Positions 59,913 through 64,000 of a DNA stretch of 64,000 bases are shown here, piece by piece. The stretch's first letter is position 1, and every line of letters starts with the position of its first letter. The stretch is from NCBI RefSeq assembly GCF_030269365.1, contig NZ_BSTF01000009.1:310001-374000 (forward strand), in the 5' to 3' direction. The DNA comes from Lentzea sp. NBRC 102530. Lineage in GTDB: Bacteria; Actinomycetota; Actinomycetes; Mycobacteriales; Pseudonocardiaceae. The notes under the pieces are model-generated. The model searched no databases and had not been told where the DNA came from. It saw only the letters and a program-made list of their open reading frames with translations. The position numbers and the translations under genes were made by a program.

Positions 59913-62900
59913 CCGCATTCGAACAGGTAGCTGTGGTGGGAATCGGTTGCCGCTTCGCGCAGGCGGACGGTCCCGCCGAGTACTGGCGGTTGTTGAGAGA
60001 CGGCCTGGACGTCGTTCAGGAGATTCCTGCGGACAGATTCCTCATCGACTCCTATTTCGACCCCGACCCCGACGCGGTGGGGCGTACCTACAGCCGCTGG
60101 GGCGGTTTTCTGGACGACGTCGCGGGGTTTGACGCGGCGTTCTTCGGCATCTCACCACGGGAGGCCGACCGGATGGACCCGCAGCAACGACACCTGCTGG
60201 AGGTCGCCTGGGACGCCTTGAACGACGCCGGTATTGCACCGAGCACGATCGAGCGCACTCGTACAGGTGTGTTCGTCGGCGAGATCGCGGTCAACTACGC
60301 GGACCTCGCGAGCAGGCTGCCCGACCTGGACGTACACGCGGTCACGGGCACCGCGAGATCGGTGTTGGCCGGCAGGTTGTCGTTCGCATTGGATGCCAGA
60401 GGCCCCAGCGTGTCGGTGGACACGGCATGCTCGTCATCGCTGGTGGCTCTGCATCTGGCCTGCCGAAGTGTTCGCGACGGGGAGTCCGAGCTGGCCATCG
60501 CTGCTGGCACGAACGTGGTGTTGCTGCCGGACGAGGGCATCGCCTACAGCCGGGGCCGGATGCTCGCCAAGGACGGGCGGTGCAAGTTCGCCGATGCCTC
60601 CGGTGACGGTTTCGTCCGCAGCGATGGCATTGGCGTGGTCGTGTTGAAGCCACTCAGCCGAGCCGTCGCTGACGGCGACCGCGTCTATGCGGTCATCATG
60701 GGTAGCGCTTGCAACAGTGACGGACGCTCCAGCGGTTATTTGCTTACACCGTCTCACGACGGACAGGTCGTGATGATGCGCGGCGCGCTGGCTGACAGTG
60801 GCGTCGACGCGGGGCAACTCGACTACGTGGAGGCACACGGAACCGGAACCCAGGTTGGCGACGCCGTGGAACTGGGGGCTCTGGCTGAGGTCCTGGGCGC
60901 GTCGCGCACTGCGGGCAGCCCGTGCCTGGTCGGTTCGAGCAAAACCAACATCGGCCATACCGAAGGCGCGGCAGGCGTCGCGGGTCTGATCAAGACGGTG
61001 CTGAGCCTCCGTCATCGGCAGATTCCGGCGAGCTTGCACCTGAACGAGCCGAACACTTCGCTCGACTGGGAGAAGGCCGGACTGGCCGTGCCGACCACCA
61101 CCGTGCCGTGGCCGCATGAAGGCCGCGCGATCGCCGGCGTGAGTTCGTTCGGCATCGCGGGCACCAACGCGCACGTCATCGTGGCCGAGCCGGACACCCC
61201 GCACCCGACTCGCCTGCCGGAGTCCAGTTCGCTGATACTTCCGGTTTCCGCCGAGGATCCCGTCGCACTGCGGGTTCTCCTGAGCGACTACGCAAGGCTT
61301 CTGCGCGAGACCGCTTCAGCTGATGTGCCGGGGATCTGCGCTGCTGCGGCACAACGTCGCGACCACCACGCCTACCGCCTCGCGGTGACCGGTCACGACG
61401 CGGAGTCTCTCGCACGGGCGCTGTTGAACGCGTCGACGCCCGGCGGCGCTGTCGACCAGGAGGCCAGGGTCGCGTTCGTCTTCCCGGGGCAGGGTTCGCA
61501 GTGGCCACGAATGGGCCGCGATCTGCTGGAGAGCGAACCAGTTTTCAGGAAGGCGTTGCAGGACTGCGCACATGCGATCGAGGAGCACGTGGGTTGGTCT
61601 CTGCTCGACGTACTCGACCGGAAGGATTCTGACGCACTGTCCGAACTGGATGTCGTGCAGCCCGCGTTGTGGGCGATGCAGGTGTCCCTCGCCGCGCTGT
61701 GGCGCGACTGGGGTGTGGAACCTGATGTCGTGATCGGGCACAGCATGGGCGAAGTGGCGGCCGCGCACGTCGCGGGCGTTCTGGACCTTTCCGACGCGGC
61801 GAGGATCATCTGTCTGCGCAGCAGATTGGCGAGGCGGGTCAGCGGGACGGGAGCGATGGCCGTCGTAGGCATGCCGTCGTCCGATGTGGAGCCGTTCCTC
61901 GACGGGAGGCTGGCCGTCGCCGCCTACAACAGCCCGAACTCCACCGTGATCTCAGGCCCGGCTGATGGCGTGCGAGCAGTGGTGCGAACACTCACGGACA
62001 GTGGCCAGTTCGCTCATCTGGTTCGGGTCGACTTCGCATCGCACAGCCCACTGATGGATCCGATCCGGGAGCAACTGCTCGAGGCGCTGGCAGAAGTCCG
62101 CCCACGGCAGGCCCAGATCCGTTTCCACTCCACCGTCCGGGGCCAGGTGATCGACGGCACGACGATGGACGCCCGCTACTGGGCGGACAACCTGCGCCAA
62201 CCGGTCCTGTTCGCAGGCGCGGTCGAAGCGGAGACACAGCAATGCGACGTGTTCCTCGAAGTCAGTCCGCATCCGTTGCTCACCGACGCGATGACCGACT
62301 GCGGTGCGGCAAGAACAGTCGGCTCGCTCACGCGGAGTGAACCGGGCCTGCCCATCCTGCACGCTCGGCTGGCGGAGCTGTACGCCCACGGAGTGGTGAT
62401 CGACTGGCGCAAGGTGAACGGGGGACGTGCCCCGCACCACGACCTGCCGCGCTACCCCTGGCAGCACAAGCGGTGCTGGCTGCCGGACACACCCGCGGCT
62501 GTCCCGGCTGTTCCTGCCCGGCCACCCCACTACCTGGCCGAACACCGCGTCCAAGGCTCATCGATCCTGCCGGGCATGGTCACGGTCGACCTCGCGTTGC
62601 AGGCGGCACGACGCAAGTGGGGAACCGGCCCGATCGAACTCTCCGACATCAGGTTCCACGCACCGCTGCACCTGACGAGCGCCCCTCCCCGGCTGCGAAC
62701 AGAACTGGAAGACGGAAAGTTCAGCGTGCACGGCGAGGACGCCGACGGAACTTGGATCATCCTCACCACCGGCGAGGCCCGGTCGGTGACCTCCGACGTG
62801 GCCACCGATCTCGACATCAGCGCATGGAGCGACCGCTGCACCACAAAGCTCGAAGCGGCTGCCTTCTACGAGCGGCACCGCGCACAAGGCAACGACTGGG

Positions 62901-64000
62901 GACCGTCGTTTCAAGGAATCGTCGAGCTTCGCCACGGTGAACACGAAGCGCTCGCCACGATCGAGCTCCCCGCGCACCTCGTGGAGGAGGCGGACGCGCA
63001 CCTGTTCCATCCTGCTCTGCTCGATGCGTGCGGTCAGGTCGCCGCTGCGCGGATTCACGGCCCGTTCGTCGGCGAGTCGATCGCGCGAGTCCGTTGGTAC
63101 GGCAAACCCGGACGGTCCGCCCTCGCCTACCTGCACGACCGCCACGACGACGGGGTCCGCTTCGGCGGAAACCTCTGGATCACCACCCCGCAGGGCCAAC
63201 CGCTCATGGAACTGACCGGGCTCCAGTCCCGCCTTCTTGACGGACAGCCGGAGTCCGGCTGGTTGCACGAACTCCGGTGGCGACCGATCTCACCCACGCC
63301 GGCCGGTCGCGAACCGCGAACACGGCACTGGGTCGTCCTCGGCGACGACCTCCCGCTGCTGCGCCACAGGCTTCCCGGTGTGGTCGACACCCAACTCGGC
63401 GCATCGGACGCCCCCGTGGGAGTGGTCTTCACCGGAACCGGCGAACAGGCGTGTACTGACCTGGTCGAGCTGGTGAAGGTACTCCAGTCACGAGAAGGCG
63501 CGACGCGATTGTGGGTGATCACCCGCGGCAGCCAGGCCGTGATCGAGTCTGATACCGTTCCCAGGCCCGAAGCCGCCGCGCTCTGGGGTCTGCTCAGGAC
63601 AGTCGCGGTAGAGCACCCGGCCTTCGGCTGCACCGCGATCGACCTGCCCGAGCATCCCGCGGAAACCGACCTCCACGCTCTGATCGACGAGCTCGGACTA
63701 CCCGCCGGGGAATACCAGATCGCGCTGAGGGAAGGCCGGCGCTACGCCGCCCGGCTCACCACGCGTTCACCGCATCCCGCCACTCCGTCGCGGCCCGGCA
63801 CAGGCCAAGTGCTCATCGACGTCACAGCCGCTAGCGACAATCCTGGACCGTGGAGTTGCGCGGGAACCGTCATCGACACGGGCCCCGGAGTCCGGACGCC
63901 CGCGCGAGGTGACCTGGTCCTCGCTCTGGGAGCGAACCGCACAGGATCCTTCGCATTGGCCCAAGCCGCTCGCACAGTGCCGATGCCTCACGCGTTCAGT
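59909..64000 (+). CDS. Type I PKS, partial (KS-AT-DH-ER-like...), runs off window
   Basis: The first 1364 residues of a modular or iterative PKS, open to the window edge. KS: VDTACSSSLVALHLA, EAHGTGTQVG and KTNIGHTEGAAG, all catalytic residues present. AT: FVFPGQGSQWPRMG, GHSMGEVAAAHVAG, and the specificity motif FASHS, neither the HAFH (malonyl) nor the YASH (methylmalonyl) form. DH: EHRVQGSSILPG (HxxxGxxxxP) and HPALLDACGQ. A structural KR-like region (WVVLGDDLPLLRHRLPG) follows, then from about residue 1290 an ER/MDR-like start (GQVLIDVTAASDN, RGDLVLALGANRTGSFALAQ). The KR core and ACP must lie beyond the edge. No docking or loading domain precedes the KS, so it may be iterative or accept an outside starter. 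Confidence 0.9.
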   Translation, partial: MTAFEQVAVVGIGCRFAQADGPAEYWRLLRDGLDVVQEIPADRFLIDSYFDPDPDAVGRTYSRWGGFLDDVAGFDAAFFGISPREADRMDPQQRHLLEVAWDALNDAGIAPSTIERTRTGVFVGEIAVNYADLASRLPDLDVHAVTGTARSVLAGRLSFALDARGPSVSVDTACSSSLVALHLACRSVRDGESELAIAAGTNVVLLPDEGIAYSRGRMLAKDGRCKFADASGDGFVRSDGIGVVVLKPLSRAVADGDRVYAVIMGSACNSDGRSSGYLLTPSHDGQVVMMRGALADSGVDAGQLDYVEAHGTGTQVGDAVELGALAEVLGASRTAGSPCLVGSSKTNIGHTEGAAGVAGLIKTVLSLRHRQIPASLHLNEPNTSLDWEKAGLAVPTTTVPWPHEGRAIAGVSSFGIAGTNAHVIVAEPDTPHPTRLPESSSLILPVSAEDPVALRVLLSDYARLLRETASADVPGICAAAAQRRDHHAYRLAVTGHDAESLARALLNASTPGGAVDQEARVAFVFPGQGSQWPRMGRDLLESEPVFRKALQDCAHAIEEHVGWSLLDVLDRKDSDALSELDVVQPALWAMQVSLAALWRDWGVEPDVVIGHSMGEVAAAHVAGVLDLSDAARIICLRSRLARRVSGTGAMAVVGMPSSDVEPFLDGRLAVAAYNSPNSTVISGPADGVRAVVRTLTDSGQFAHLVRVDFASHSPLMDPIREQLLEALAEVRPRQAQIRFHSTVRGQVIDGTTMDARYWADNLRQPVLFAGAVEAETQQCDVFLEVSPHPLLTDAMTDCGAARTVGSLTRSEPGLPILHARLAELYAHGVVIDWRKVNGGRAPHHDLPRYPWQHKRCWLPDTPAAVPAVPARPPHYLAEHRVQGSSILPGMVTVDLALQAARRKWGTGPIELSDIRFHAPLHLTSAPPRLRTELEDGKFSVHGEDADGTWIILTTGEARSVTSDVATDLDISAWSDRCTTKLEAAAFYERHRAQGNDWGPSFQGIVELRHGEHEALATIELPAHLVEEADAHLFHPALLDACGQVAAARIHGPFVGESIARVRWYGKPGRSALAYLHDRHDDGVRFGGNLWITTPQGQPLMELTGLQSRLLDGQPESGWLHELRWRPISPTPAGREPRTRHWVVLGDDLPLLRHRLPGVVDTQLGASDAPVGVVFTGTGEQACTDLVELVKVLQSREGATRLWVITRGSQAVIESDTVPRPEAAALWGLLRTVAVEHPAFGCTAIDLPEHPAETDLHALIDELGLPAGEYQIALREGRRYAARLTTRSPHPATPSRPGTGQVLIDVTAASDNPGPWSCAGTVIDTGPGVRTPARGDLVLALGANRTGSFALAQAARTVPMPHAFS

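Noticed and set aside
1-64000. CRISPR arrays, rRNA operons, replication origin
   Set aside because: No regularly spaced repeat array, no rRNA-like sequence and no DnaA-box cluster was seen.

Overview
The window is GC-rich actinomycete DNA. It has GTG starts, ATGA/GTGA stop-start overlaps, an SsgA-like sporulation protein, SARP and LAL-type regulators, and large NRPS and type I PKS genes. Gene content suggests a filamentous actinomycete, possibly of the Pseudonocardiales, but no rRNA or housekeeping gene is present to fix the genus.

Layout. 1-3 kb: chromosomal genes (SsgA-like, GNAT, FxsA, KamA-type radical SAM). 3.1-3.9 kb: a lower-GC stretch with what looks like a decayed gene. 3.9-43.7 kb: one large metallophore-type biosynthetic cluster. 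43.8-44.4 kb: a mosaic of gene fragments, including a transposase N-terminus. 44.4-56.6 kb: stress and envelope accessory genes, including an Nramp transporter with a manganese catalase. 56.6-58.7 kb: remnants of a plasmid-like or integrative element with a frameshifted DUF2637/SpdB-type gene. 59.2-64 kb: the start of a second, type I PKS cluster cut by the window edge.

The central cluster resembles coelibactin, pyochelin and yersiniabactin pathways, with a different aryl supply. A 6-methylsalicylate-synthase-like iterative PKS (KS-AT-DH/TH-KR-ACP), a KASIII-like acyltransferase, a salicylate-type aryl-AMP ligase and a free aryl carrier protein should make and hand over the aryl cap. Two NRPSs carry three heterocyclization (Cy) modules: ArCP-Cy-A-PCP-Cy-A(E/MT-like insert)-PCP, and Cy-A-PCP-TE. 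Two of the three A domains read as Cys (DLYNLSLIW); the first does not. A thiazolinyl imide reductase, a stand-alone methyltransferase, a P450, an asparagine-synthetase-like amidotransferase, a saccharopine-dehydrogenase-like reductase and an amidohydrolase are candidate tailoring enzymes. Transport is covered by a Dpp/Nik-like importer (binding protein, two permeases, one double-ATPase protein) and a pair of half-size ABC transporters of the YbtPQ/IrtAB kind. Regulators are a LAL-like LuxR and a TetR protein. Palindromes of the form TTAGG-N4-CCTAA precede the importer operon and the LuxR gene, with a degenerate copy before the thioesterase/NRPS operon, suggesting iron control by a DtxR/IdeR-type repressor. 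A separate TGAGTA/TACTCA operator array lies between the PKS and KASIII genes.

Inferred product: a (methyl)salicyl-capped chain of three Ser/Thr/Cys-derived five-membered heterocycles, one probably reduced to a thiazolidine and methylated. I do not recognise a described compound whose genes match this exact set, but novelty cannot be established from sequence alone.
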